Part shown: positions 9,700 through 31,600 of the stretch, one piece after another
Layout: every line of letters starts with the position of its first letter
Numbering within the stretch: the first letter of the stretch is position 1
DNA from: Plumapathes pennacea
Lineage: Eukaryota; Cnidaria; Anthozoa; Antipatharia; Myriopathidae
Length of the DNA stretch: 64,000 nt
Assembly: GCA_964036295.1 (NCBI GenBank)
Contig: OZ038468.1
Span: 2,159,501 to 2,223,500 of the forward strand
Reading direction: 5' to 3'
The notes under the pieces: model-generated
Databases searched by the model: none
Told to the model about the DNA's origin: nothing
Seen by the model: the letters and a program-made list of their open reading frames with translations, nothing else
Made by a program: the position numbers and the translations under genes

Positions 9700-12170
9700 C
9701 AAGGTGGATGCCCTAGCTGAAGGGATTCCGGAGAGCAGAGGCGTTTGGGACTCTGAGGGTTTCTTTCCTGCCGACATAGAAGCCATTCCGAACTTGGGGA
9801 TCCGTGAAAATCTTGTGAAGCGACAAGCGAAATTCGGCCACCTTGTTTTCCGGCAAACCGTCGAAGCATATGATCACGAGGCGAGGTAGCTCAGCGAAAA
9901 GGTGTCAAAATTTCCGCTGATTACCCATGATACCGCAGGAGTAAGATGGGGCAAGCAAAAGCTGCGAGGGAGGGGGGGGGGGTGGGGTGGGGGGGATGTG
10001 TGGAGGGAGGCTAGGGGAAAATTCCGCAACGACTGACAAACGCATTTTACATTCCTGGGTTCTGGCAGTTCTTCCTGAATACAGTTTTCATTTCGGTACA
10101 GTAAGCAAAGTTACGACCGCCTACTTGCCTCCTTGGCAAAGAAACGCTGCTCTCTCAAACAGCACGAACTTTGTTCATAATTTTCACCTTTGGTGCAAGC
10201 AATTCCGTGGTGCAAAGGGTCAGTAATTAAAAAATTAATGAACTCCAAATTGTTTGATTTTCGTGCTAAAGTTTGTTTTCTGTGCCTTAAGTTGTCAAGA
10301 CATCGTGTTGTGTTTGTGCGTAATTCCTAAGAAGTTAAAGACAAATCGAGTCTTTTTATTTTTTATTTAGTTTGTGTTTCTGTGGTGTAGAGGACAATAT
10401 TGCCAAAGTATTTTATAGATCGTAATATACAGAATAACACCAAGCTGGTGTAATGGCGCTTCGCTTACTTTGTCCCTATTTTAAACATGGCCGACTGTGG
10501 GGTGCTTATAATTTTGCCTACTAATACAATCTAATAAAAGTTTCTACAAAGCTATAAAAGTCACAAACCAACGCCCACGCAATTTTTGTGAAATGAAAGA
10601 TTTTGCTTTACTGATTCTGTACTAAATAGATGATCTCCGTGTTCTTGTTTAAACAGAACGAAAATTTTCCGTTCTACCTCCGAAAAATATCCGAATCTTG
10701 TCGTATTTATTCGGCTCTCTTCCGTGAAGCTGTATTGTTACATGTGAGTATTTGTCAGTATGATTGGTAGCAGGATGACTGGTAAATTTTCGGAGATGAC
10801 TCCGGGCCGAAAATCAAAACTTCTCATATCTTCGCAACTATGAAACAATTCGACCTCAGGTTTACACCCCGTTTCATTCAAAAGTACATCTTTCATTTGG
10901 CGAAAAACAGTTTTGGCGTGGCATTCGACCTTTAAACGGTGCTCAGGTGTTGCAGAAGCCGAACAACAGCAATAGGACAATAAAGAGTAAATAACTAAGT
11001 CTAAAGTGCTTGCTGTATTTTATGGTGCACTGCTTTTGCTAAGGTGCATTGCTTTTGCTTTTGCTAAGATAACTGCTTCCAAAAATGTATTGATTAAGAA
11101 AGTGCTCCGGTTCACGGGCAGAATCTGAGAGATCGTCCTAGCTCTTGAAAGTAGATGCCCATACCGTTATGTTGTTTGATGATTTTCGGTCGTAACGTGT
11201 GCATAAATGTGGCGGAAAGTCTTTATAATGTGTACGTGAAGAATACGAGTTATTTAGGACTTGGCTTTTCGATTCAACTATTCAACTTTTTAGCACCAAC
11301 AGTGCTCTAATGCAAAAACTCCATTTTAACACTTTTATCATCTATGTAGTAATTTAGTATGGAGAAAATGGAAGGTTATATAATAATTCAAGCTGATCAA
11401 AATATCAATTCACCTAACACTACTCAAGTATACCTACAGCATTGTCAAGAATCGGTCTCAGCAGCGTGGTAGTAATGTTAGAAATATTGAGAAAGAAACC
11501 ACTGTATATGAGAACAACATTAACTTGCTGGGATGGCTGTTTTGTTGTCATGGCAACACGGTCTTGAACCATCATATAAGCTACTCACTCTTGGAGATTA
11601 CAAGCGCTTGGCATTATTTTGTTTCGTGACGTAACAGTTGTCGTGGCAGTAGCCGGAAAAACCACTTCAACCAAATAGAAGCCAATGTAAGTCACTTGAA
11701 AGTGGTTTTAGAGTGCTTTTCGATTCAAGGCCAAACCCAAAGTTATTACAAAAAGCTGCTAGGATGCACTTTCAACCAATCAGAAGTGAAAGTCCAAGCA
11801 GTAGCAGATGAAAGCGACACAGGGAACCAGATTGCAATCAGGGTTTTCTTTTTTTCCAGATTGGCCGAGAATTTGTAAAGCTTGTTTGGACTAATCAAAA
11901 TGAGTAACAAAGCGCAAAACAACAACAACAACAACAAAACAAACAAACTGAACTAAAACACAACAAAATTACACGATCACTTTCGACAGTTATATCTGTA
12001 CATCGGTCTATCTTTTAGACAGTCCAAGTGCTTCGCATTTTTACTGACGAAGAATTTTCGTGGTGATACAGTTAAAAAATGGAAACCATGAGAGGTTTCT
12101 GTGCACCCATACATGCAATCACGGAAGCTTAGAAAACATTTGATCTGATGACTAGATAGTTGAAATAAAC
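9700..12170. other. Intergenic between the inverted repeat and DUF885 gene A, no certain gene
   Basis: The first 190 bp are CpG-containing and open on the plus strand (to 9889). A G-rich tract lies at 9968-10010. A minus-strand ORF of 80 codons at 10738-10980 has no recognisable motif and no supporting exon. 11640-11990 contains AGAGTGCTTTTCGATTCAAGGCC and TCACTTTCGACAGTTAT, resembling ends of a dispersed repeat related to MITE family A. (CAA)n runs occur at about 11920-11940. Confidence 0.45.
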
Positions 12171-12179
12171 TGATTGAAG

Positions 12180-22161
<9,982 letters not shown>

Positions 22162-22199
22162 TTTTGATCACGTTGTGGTCAATGTCGCCTCTGAACTAA

Positions 22200-23215
22200 A
22201 CGCGAACATTGAAATGTCCTGTAGCGCACCGTTATAACGGCGATGTCTCATTATTGTACGTAATTAGGTCAGGTAAAGAAATGCTTTATCAAATATTCAA
22301 ACCCGGCAACACCTAGAGAACCCTATAAAAAGTTTTTATAGAATGTTTCTTTCTCAAGGAAGAATACTTGAGTAAAAGCTCTTAAATCTGATTAAATTCC
22401 ACGTTTTTTTTTTTCCAGATACGCTTTTTGAATATCAGTTATAGCGTTTTCTATGGGGTTTCAAATTTGATTATTTTGGGAAAGCCACGCTCAATTAAGT
22501 TTAATCAAGTTATTGAGGGAGAAAAACAAACCTATATATATATATTTTTTCAAACTATCATGATCTAAAGAAGCGTTTTCTACGTTAAAATTGCCTTAGC
22601 TTAACTGAACCAAATGGGATAAAAAAAATTCAGAGCTAAAAAATAACGTCTAAAACGGTTGAAAGCAATTAAAACTCTTGAAAGTATTTGAACCTGCCGG
22701 AACACATCAAAAGTATAAAATCAAATCATTGTATATAATTTATACGAGGCACACTATTTTCAACTGGTCGAATAAGTTAAAGAATGCACAAAAAAACTTC
22801 GCAAATGTCGCAATTCTATGATAACGGAATCAAAATTTTGAATCTTGCAGATGAAAAACATGAAACAGCGATATTTCATGCAGTGCAGGTGGTATTTGTG
22901 ATTGTTTTTCGCAGAAGTAGCGTCGATTTGAACTATAACGTGCAGCTGCGTTTAACAACACAGCGAGTAGCATAACTGTTAATTTTGTTAAGCCAAATGT
23001 TAATAACATACTGCATGTGTTATCCTAAACAACATCGATTCAAGCACGGGGAAAACGAAATGCGTCACGTTAACATACTGTGCGACCTACAGTAAGAAAT
23101 ACGAACTTGAAGAGTCGAAAATGACTGAAAATATTCCAACTGCCAAACATGATAAATATTTTGCTGATAACGGACGCTTCACTGGGTTGTCTACACCCAG
23201 TGGCAAATTTTACTC
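22200..23215. other. Intergenic upstream of DUF885 gene A, no gene seen
   Basis: Presumed promoter region of gene A. No clear TATA box near the ATG. AT-rich, with a T run at 22406-22416 and a TATATA run at 22533. No exon signals found. Confidence 0.4.
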
Positions 23216-23221
23216 TTAAGT

Positions 23222-23422
23222 TGGTGTTACACTGGTCGATTTGCAACGCCGATTTGCTCCAAATCCACGCAACGCTGTTGCAAGTTTTTGAATCGCTTCC
23301 AAACACTTGCAACGCGTTGCAGCACTGCAAACATCGCGAAAAATCGTTCGCAATGGGGTGTTACACCTCAACAATTTTTAGCGCAACATCGTATCGTTGC
23401 AAATCGACCAGTGTAACACCAG
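23222..23422. mobile_element. MITE family G, copy 1
   Basis: About 200 bp with ends GGTGTTACACTGGTCGATTTG and complement GCAAATCGACCAGTGTAACA. The interior is rich in GCAACGC and TTGCAAC motifs. A second copy is at 59148-59374. Confidence 0.8.
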
Positions 23423-23828
23423 CTTTATATCATTATCTTCAAGTACAAGAAATGTAAAGGTATTGTTAACTAATTGGCTTGATGTTTACTCTTTTCATTC
23501 GAACATTGTAATTTTGTAGCCGCTATCTACAAGCTTGGACAAAAAAAAAATGTCGCGACGACATCAGGTTTTGTGCCTGTCACACTCCCCTCTTTCAATG
23601 TTTGGAAAGCGGACAACAAAGACAAAGACCCTGTCCACAATAGTCCGGATTTTTTTAAAAACGCATTTTTTTTTCCGTTTACGAAATTTCTCCGTCGTCC
23701 ACAAAATGCTGGCATAGTGTGGAGGAAAGGCCAAAACGGTAAAATAAAATCGTTTTCAAAATTCCGGACTGGTATGGACGTGACCATATTTGAGTGCGCT
23801 GTCAAGTGTTTATCTTCAATATTTCCCA

Positions 23829-23829
23829 A

Positions 23830-23862
<33 letters not shown>
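23829..23862. repeat. Poly-G run of about 34 bp
   Basis: Uninterrupted G on the plus strand. Such runs recur at 51660-51680, 51730-51750 and 52270-52290 (as C), 20320-20337 (C) and 61205-61225 (G), often at MITE borders. Confidence 0.9.
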
Positions 23863-23863
<1 letters not shown>

Positions 23864-24399
23864 AGGATAAGCATCGATTCTGTGAGTTGAAAGCCGCTCA
23901 AGACAGGTGTCCCACATAATTTTGTCGAGAATAGCAGTGCAACCCTGCCTTACGGCCACCTCGTTATTACGGCCACTTTTTTTGTCCCGCGGAACAAACG
24001 CCCAGACATTTTCTTAACCGATAACACCATTCCTCGCGAGTCCATTCTAGGATTCTTTTTCGCATGTGAAAATAATGAATTCCATCCTAATTCAACATCG
24101 CGGACACGTCTTGAAGTTAATCAAGCCACGAAGTACCCAAAGATTTCTGGGTTTTTAATCCTGATTGTACTACTTGGACGCTGATAGGCTGGGAAAACGA
24201 CATCCGATCACATGATTGGTTCGAAAATAATGGTGGGCTAAATATATTTTTTAATTAGTTTATTATGTTTGAAAGATCTCTATTACAAAATTTAGCCAAC
24301 ATTAACAAGTCTAACGAACGCCTAATAAGACTAACCCCAGAACTTGAATGAAAACGGCCAAAAGAGTCTCAGTAAAGAGCCACTATGTAATGTTGTCAA

Positions 24400-25240
24400 T
24401 TATTATATAGATATCGACGAAAGACAAGGATTTCTCCAGTTCGAAAACTCCTGATATATTTATCGCGCGCGATATCTTCACACGTGAGAGATCAAAATGA
24501 TATGCTCACTGTGCGCGTGATTTTAGAATACAACAAGTTCTGACAGGAAATAAAGGCTGTGAGATATTATCAACACTCGAAGATAAAATTCGTATCTCCC
24601 ACGCGGCCATGTATTATCCTCTCTATAAAGCCATCTAATTTAACTTTAACAGTAACTATCAAAATCATCAACTCAACTTTGTGAAGGTTCTTGATGAAAA
24701 TCATGAAAATCACTTGACCAAAGCTAACTCAAGCAATAAAAAAGTTAACGAAAACTTACCAACGAACCTCACAGCGCAATCATTCAAGGTTCAACCGACT
24801 GACATCGACCACGTTGTAAACGTTTTACGACTAAATAAACTTCACCAAAATCCTCCGACTGACTTTCCGACAGTAATGATTGCATTATTTTGTCGTCCGA
24901 GATTGTGACTTTGATTATGATCAGCAACGAGCAGGCCATTGCCGCTCTTTTGAAACAAGGCCGAATCACTTTTCGCTTGCGTCTTGCAACGTCGTTGCGA
25001 GGCAAGATGCAGAAGAAATTTTGCGTGACGTACCCTCTTTGCAACGCAAATTGCGAGAGGAGTTGCAGGAAAAGTTGAACAGTCTTCTGCTTTTCGAAAC
25101 TTTAAGCGGTCTTGCTGATCTCGCAATGCTGTCGTCAGCGTTGCGAGACAAGTTGCAGGGAAAATTGCCTTGTGAAATCAAGCAAATCAAGTTTATTGTC
25201 ATAAAAAAAATTTCGCACTTGGTCTCGTTTTAAATCAGGA
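24400..25240. repeat. MITE-derived sequence with CGTTGCGAG motifs
   Basis: 24420-24625 ends with TCCCACGCGGCCATGTATTA, matching the end of an element near 56690. 24960-25165 is rich in GTTGCGAG and GTTGCAGG inverted motifs. The 117-codon plus-strand ORF starting at 24880 spans this repeat and has no splice or homology support. Confidence 0.45.
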
Positions 25241-25477
25241 AATAGGCATCTTGGGAAAGAGCCCATTTAGTCCGTGAATGGTCAGTCAGTGAGTCAGACG
25301 TTTGAAAATTGGACGCTCGCGTTACACCTAAAAGTTCATTCTTCTGAGCCTATTCCGTAATACGAATATCTGGGATGACATTCAAAACACTCTGGAATGA
25401 CACTGACCTTAAAGAAAGTGAACGTTTTGACTTGTCCAGCAAGTCCTATTCCGGAATAATCCCAAAAGAATGAAACT

Positions 25478-25686
25478 AAACCTTTTACTCCTGAGAATGA
25501 TCAACTTCAATGCTCTCCTTCAATCTCTCGACAGAAATAATCATACAGTATGGAGAATTTGGCATTTGATAACTTGCTTACACAAAAGCTAACGCAGATA
25601 TGAGTTCTCAGCACATTACTCGCAGACTTTCTTTTTAAATGCCTGGGAGAGTTTGCAGTTTAATCTCAGGAGTGTAAGGTTTAAGT
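25478..25686. mobile_element. MITE family C abutting the stop codon of DUF885 gene B
   Basis: Ends AAACCTTTTACTCCTGAGAA and CTCAGGAGTGTAAGGTTTA. The right end lies one or two bases from the TAA of gene B (25688-25690). It therefore makes up the beginning of the 3' UTR. Confidence 0.7.
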
Positions 25687-25687
25687 C

Positions 25688-28600
25688 TTAGAAGTGATGG
25701 CGCATGACCGGACGAATCACTGGCCAAGGCATCTTCCTCGTAACCTTAGCAATTTTAACAGCAGCTGTAGATGCCTTTCCAGTGCCTAAAATAAGATCAC
25801 AACCATCTCCACGAGGATCCTGAACACATGCAATGTACTTATCAACGTGCTTACGCAAATACTCGAGCGGGGACGAGCCCTGTGCCAATACCTGATAGTG
25901 AAATTCGCGCAGGTCGAAATCCTTCTTCAGCTCGGTTTTGGTTCGGTTTCGTGCCTTTTTGATGGCCAGTTGACCAATCATGTACGCCGTTGCTTGACCT
26001 GGATCGCTCTGGTAGCGTGTTACTTCTTTCTGGGCAAGATCTGTTCCATCCCAGGCGAAGTCGCTGAAGTATTGTAAGGCCTTATCTCGTGACCAGCCTT
26101 TGTAGTGCAAGCCCGTGTCAACAATCAGACGTATGGCACGCCAGATCTGAATGAAAAATATTTCGAAAGAGCAGACTATATAGCACAACAAACTAACACC
26201 AGCGCTAACAACCACAGTTTCTTCTCCACGGTAAAACCAAACGCAAGTTCATAGCCTCTACGACTTACCTATACCGTTAAAACCAATAAAACCAGCCGCA
26301 ACACAATAATTTGGTGAAGGTTAAATAGTATCTTCCGCGGCTTAGTAGCACTGACATTCATCCAACTTGACCTTCACGCCGTCATCCTCGGAGATCCAGG
26401 GGCATCGTGGGGCGGTGGGCAAAAAGTGGCCGGGGGGAGGGGGTGGTATCCCGCTGCCTCACGATCTGCCCCCACGCCGACAGAAGAAGAAAAAGGACTA
26501 GGAGGTCTTACCTGCCACTTAAGCATGCCAAACTTCTGAATGGGTTCGTTGTCATAAGTATCAGTTTCTTCAGCAATGAGTGGATTCTCGGCGTACAAAG
26601 CCCAACCTTCAGTGAAAGCAGTGTAGTAGGTCTGCCTATCCAGCCAGCTGGTTGATCCGCCACATGGATCGTAGAAGTGTTCCACAGTACCTTGGACCTA
26701 CGTCAGATTGAAAAAAACAAAACAAACAAAAACAAAAACAAAAACAAAAACAAAAACAAAAACAAAAACAAAAAAACAAAACAAAACAAAAAAAAAACAA
26801 AAACAAAAACAAAAACAAAAAAATCGAAACTGAATCAGGGTGAGACTACCCTGAATGCCAGAGGTTTCTCACTCTCGGAAGCTCCGAGCTGCGCGGCCGC
26901 GTAGGGCTGGGGGCGAAACCTCGCCACCAGTTCCCCTCCGCCCGTGGTTTCGTCCCCAGCGCTACGCGGCCACACAGCTCAGAGCTTTCGAGAGCGAGAA
27001 ACCTCTGGCACCCAAATCCACAAACCTGAATCTGGGTGAGAGTACAGTGTACTCCATCGGGACTAGATTTAGTGTCCGCCTTAGACAGGTGTCTCTCTTA
27101 GAGAGAGTTCAGTTACAAAGAAACAAGAGAAAATTGACAAGGACCAAATCTGCCTGCTATTTGGATGTGCAATGTAATTTGTGTCATTTCATTGAGCAAG
27201 AAGAAGAGCGACAAAAACTGAAACTAAATGCTAGTTCACTAGGTAAAGCTAGCGCAAGCGCAAAAGAACGAAAATTTTCCTAACTCTTCCGCTTGCGTTT
27301 GCGCTTGCTTCACAAATTTCACCGTGTCAACCGGTAGCTTGCATTTGCGGTTTTTGCTTTTCTCGTGTGAACCAGCCTTAACCCTTTCACTCCCAAGAGT
27401 GACCAATTTCAATCTTCTCCTTCAGTTTCTCACCAAAAACATGATACAATAGGGAGAACTTGGCTTTTGATACCTTGTTAAGAAAGCTGACTAAACTATC
27501 AATTCTCACTACATCACTCATACATTTTCTTCTTAAAAGGTTGGGAGAATCTGTATTTTGAGCTTGGGAGTGAAAGGGTTAAAAGAGCAAGAGAAATAAC
27601 AACAGCTACAGCAAGAACAAAGCCGGAAAAGACAAGAACGAGAACAAAAACAGAACAGTGCATTTCATCTATCACGCATACCTGAGTGTGATGCCCAGGC
27701 CTCGCCTCGTGCGCATTCACGCTCCATTCAGAATATGTGGGTCCCATATCTCCAAGGAAGAAGGGGATGTTATAGTAGGCGGTCCTCGAGCAACCCTGGT
27801 CACTATTTTGATAACTCTGGGCTCCGCTAGAGGGGTTCAGGTCAGGCCGCAATTCTACCGGACAGTTGGGAGTCGTTTGTTTCTTACCAGTGAAATAAAA
27901 CATTCCGACAGTTTTGGGAGACAGCATGCTCATGACCTGGAAAGAAGGAGGCAAGAAAACTGTTTCAGGAAGCAAATGTAAGTGACAATACAACTAGCAG
28001 CCTGAGCGAAGGATACACACGATAGATTGGTTATCTTTTGTTACTGATAGCAGTGTTAATATGCGATCTATCAATCAATTGACCCTTTCACTCGCAAGAG
28101 TGATGCACTTTAATTTTCTCCTTCAGTTTCTCACTAGAAATATATCATACAGTAAGAAAAACGTGGCTTTTGATACCCTTGATGCTCAAATGATAGCTGA
28201 TAAAACGATCAATTCTCATTACATCACTCGTACATTTGCTTCTAAAAGGTTCGGAGAATCTGCAATTTGAGTTTGGGAGTGAAGGGGTTAACAACTCACC
28301 CTTCTGGATTCCTTGAACCAGCGCATCAACGCCTTCCAACGGGTGGGGCAGTACTTCTCAGCGCCGGCTGGGGTGCTACACTTAACGTGTGCGTTTTTGT
28401 CGGACTCATTCTTGGGAATAGGCTTGTCGTTAAAGTAGCTCGCAGACGAATTGAGTTTTTTCCTAAACGCAGCAACAGCAGCATCGGTGTCGTTGATTCC
28501 TGTCACTTCTCTCGCAATCGCTTGGACCTAAAAATAACGACATCGCGGAATAAGTTCTTTACGTCATTTCCGGTAGTAAGCCTTAGTCGCCATCACTATT

Positions 28601-31600
28601 TAAAAACTCGGTCTAACTACAGGTAAAGTATGACCTCATGTGCAAGCCTCGTTTTCCTTGTGTACAATTTTTATTAAAGTAATGTATTGAACTAACTTAT
28701 GGTTGAGTATCGAGTCCTAGTATTGAGTTCCTTGGCGAAGTCTTGAGGTTTTACGAGCGTTACATTTAACTACAAAGTCTGCACTTGAATCCAGAATATT
28801 GTGCTGACGTTTTGAACGTTAGCTTGACCTTTACTCAAATCTAATGGCGCAAATTAATGCTGTGATAAGACAAGAATGAGAAGCTTGGAAATTCTTCAAA
28901 GGTAAACCCATTTACCGATCACATTACTGATCTTACCGACCACATACTGACCATGTTACCGACCACGTACCGACCACATACCGACCATGTTACCAACCAC
29001 ATTCCGACATGTTACCGACCACATACCGAGTACGTTACCGACCACATACCGACATGTTACCGACCACATTCCGAGCACGTTACCGACTACGTACCGACCA
29101 CATATCGACCAAGTTACCGACCACGTACCGACCATGTTACCACCAGCCATGTTACTGACCACATACCGAGCACGTTACCGACCATAAGCCGACTAGTGCA
29201 ACTTGTCCACAATTACCGCTCTAATAAAGCCTCTTTATTACCGAATCAACAAGAGAAAGTAAAACAGTAAATACTTATCAGCAGATGGTCTACTCACCCC
29301 AGGATATAATTTATCAAGTTGTTTTAGGCCAAGTTCATGCACTTCGTCTGGAGACATGTTGTTCGTAGTAAAGTAAGGCATAATATATTCATAGGTTTTT
29401 TTTCCATCAAGAGCGTCCCCATTTGGTAAGGTCCGCTTGGTCTCCTGTGAAGTTGCTGTCCCGTTGACATAGATAAACCTGAGAGGGAGGCCAGCCAGAC
29501 CGCTCGAAATGTTACTCGGGACACAGTGGGTGATGTGCTCATTCTCCAAGTAACTGTGTTAAAGTGAAGAAAAATAATTAATCATTTCCCTTCCCCTACG
29601 GTATATATATAACTGAGAATCGAACTTGCTTGCAATGCATGCGTTCCCACCTTTTTGTTCGGGAGTTTTCCGAGATTAAAGTCCGTTTAGGCCCAGGTGA
29701 AACGCCGAACTTCACGAGTCAAATTCAATGCAATTTAGCTCGAACAGTGGTTCGTTTGCATTAAGTTCGACTTATATATAGTTCGACGATTCACCCGGGC
29801 CTAGTGGCGTTAAAAATTATCTATCTTGTAAAATACTAAAACATTTTCTAACCTAGTCGCCTCCTGGTTTGTGGGCTTTCGTGTTCAAGCTATTACGAAA
29901 TTCTAACCGGTTAAAGTTTTGATAAGCTACTTTCACAATCATACGCAGTGACAAACAGCACTTTTTACCCCAGTCCCCACATGAGCAGTTGTCCACTTTG
30001 CCCATCAGGTGGCCCACCAAAATACCTGCGCTTCACGAACAGCGCATGATCATGAAAGTGCCTCACATAGTATTTTGGATCATAAAAGATTTAAACCAAG
30101 GCAGCTCCACATCTCGTGCGTTATCCGATCAGGAAATGCGCAACTGGAACACACAAAACAGAAAATTTGTGTGCCGCAAAATGGCGTTTACGCAAGTTTC
30201 GCAACGAGTTGATCAAACAAACAGGCCCTGTACGTATCTGTTGGTCAGCTAAAACTTTGCATGAGCCAACATTGTGTTTCACTAACCTTATGAGTGCTTG
30301 AATTCCTTCCCCAAAGTACTCCACCAAGTAATCCTTGACGGTTTCCGAGACCTTCTTTGGGTGGTCTTTTTTCCATTCCTGCTCCATCTCTTGGGTGATA
30401 TTCTCGAAGTAGTTGTGCTCTTTATCAAGAACGGGTTGGACGTACCATTCCTTCAAGACACCTGAAAAACAAAATCCAAAAAGAGGTTAACCCTTTCACT
30501 CCCAAGCTCAAAATACAAATTCTCCCAACCATAGAATAAGATAACGTATGAGTGACGAAAAGAGAAATTATGTTTTAATCAGCTGTCACTTCAGCAAGGT
30601 ATCAAATGCCAAATTCTTCATACTGTAACTTGTCGAGAAAGGATGTTACTAAAACGAGAAATGGGGAATTGGGAATGAGATCAATGAAGCCCCGATAAAG
30701 CTACGTCGCGTAGGGTTAGAGTTAGTTTCAGGGTTAGGTTATGGTTTGGATTAGTTGTTTTGATTTTTAACCATACACCTAACCCTAATACGAGTTCTGT
30801 CGGCTTCATTTATCTCATTCCAATTCCCCCATTCCCCGCAACCCAAGAACAATTAGCTCCAACAATAGCACATGCTCATTTGCACCGAGTCCGGCGCATG
30901 AAAAGAGCGACGTCCAGATTAGAGGTTTACAGCTAAACTAAATATTTTTTCTTGTGCTTTTGGGCCAACAAACTGAAAAACTACAGATTACTCAAATCGG
31001 AGTAGACCGCACCCACAACCCCCCCCCCCCTCCCCCCCTAAATTTTTGGAGCATTAGGCGGAGTGTATGGTGCGCGGGTACGGAGAGAAAAAAACACCTC
31101 ACCCCTTCCCCCTAAGTTTTTGAAGCATCATCATGCAGTGGTATAGCTTCATATTAAAGAAATATAAAATCGTGCTTTTGCACAGCTGGTCTGAGTTCTC
31201 TTGTTTATAAGACTCTTATAATATAAGGATAAAAAACGTCCGCCCCCCGCCGCGTTTGCGTGTGGTTTGCTCTGAACACACACAATTGAATGTATGAAGC
31301 TGACTTCAACTGGCTAAGCCATACTTAGGTCAGTGATGAAAAGACGGAATTAATATTCCCTTTGTATTGATGTGAGAACTGATAGACAAGTTGTCTGATA
31401 TCATTGCAGTCCTGATGGGATCGAGATAATATTAAACAAAACTGCACAAACAATCGCCGTAATATTGCATGCTGACATCATTCAGGCTGTATGCGTGACT
31501 TCATCCATAATCACAATCTTTATAAAATCCTAATCCGACAAACAAAATAAGAAGAAAACCCTTGCAAGCCTCCGAGACGCATTTTGTTTCAAATGTCCCT

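Noticed and set aside
9656..9889. Plus-strand ORF after the right arm of the inverted repeat
   Set aside because: The only start lies inside the repeat arm, and no downstream exon or known motif was found; kept only as a note on the region.
23527..23901. Pro-rich ORF
   Set aside because: The proline run is a poly-G/C homopolymer; the rest has no motif.
24880..25233. 117-codon ORF with Leu/Arg-rich C-terminus
   Set aside because: Lies over a repeat rich in GTTGCGAG inverted motifs, with no splice signals or recognisable domain.
28953..29270. Thr/Tyr/Pro/His-rich ORF
   Set aside because: Reading of an ACCGACCACAT minisatellite.
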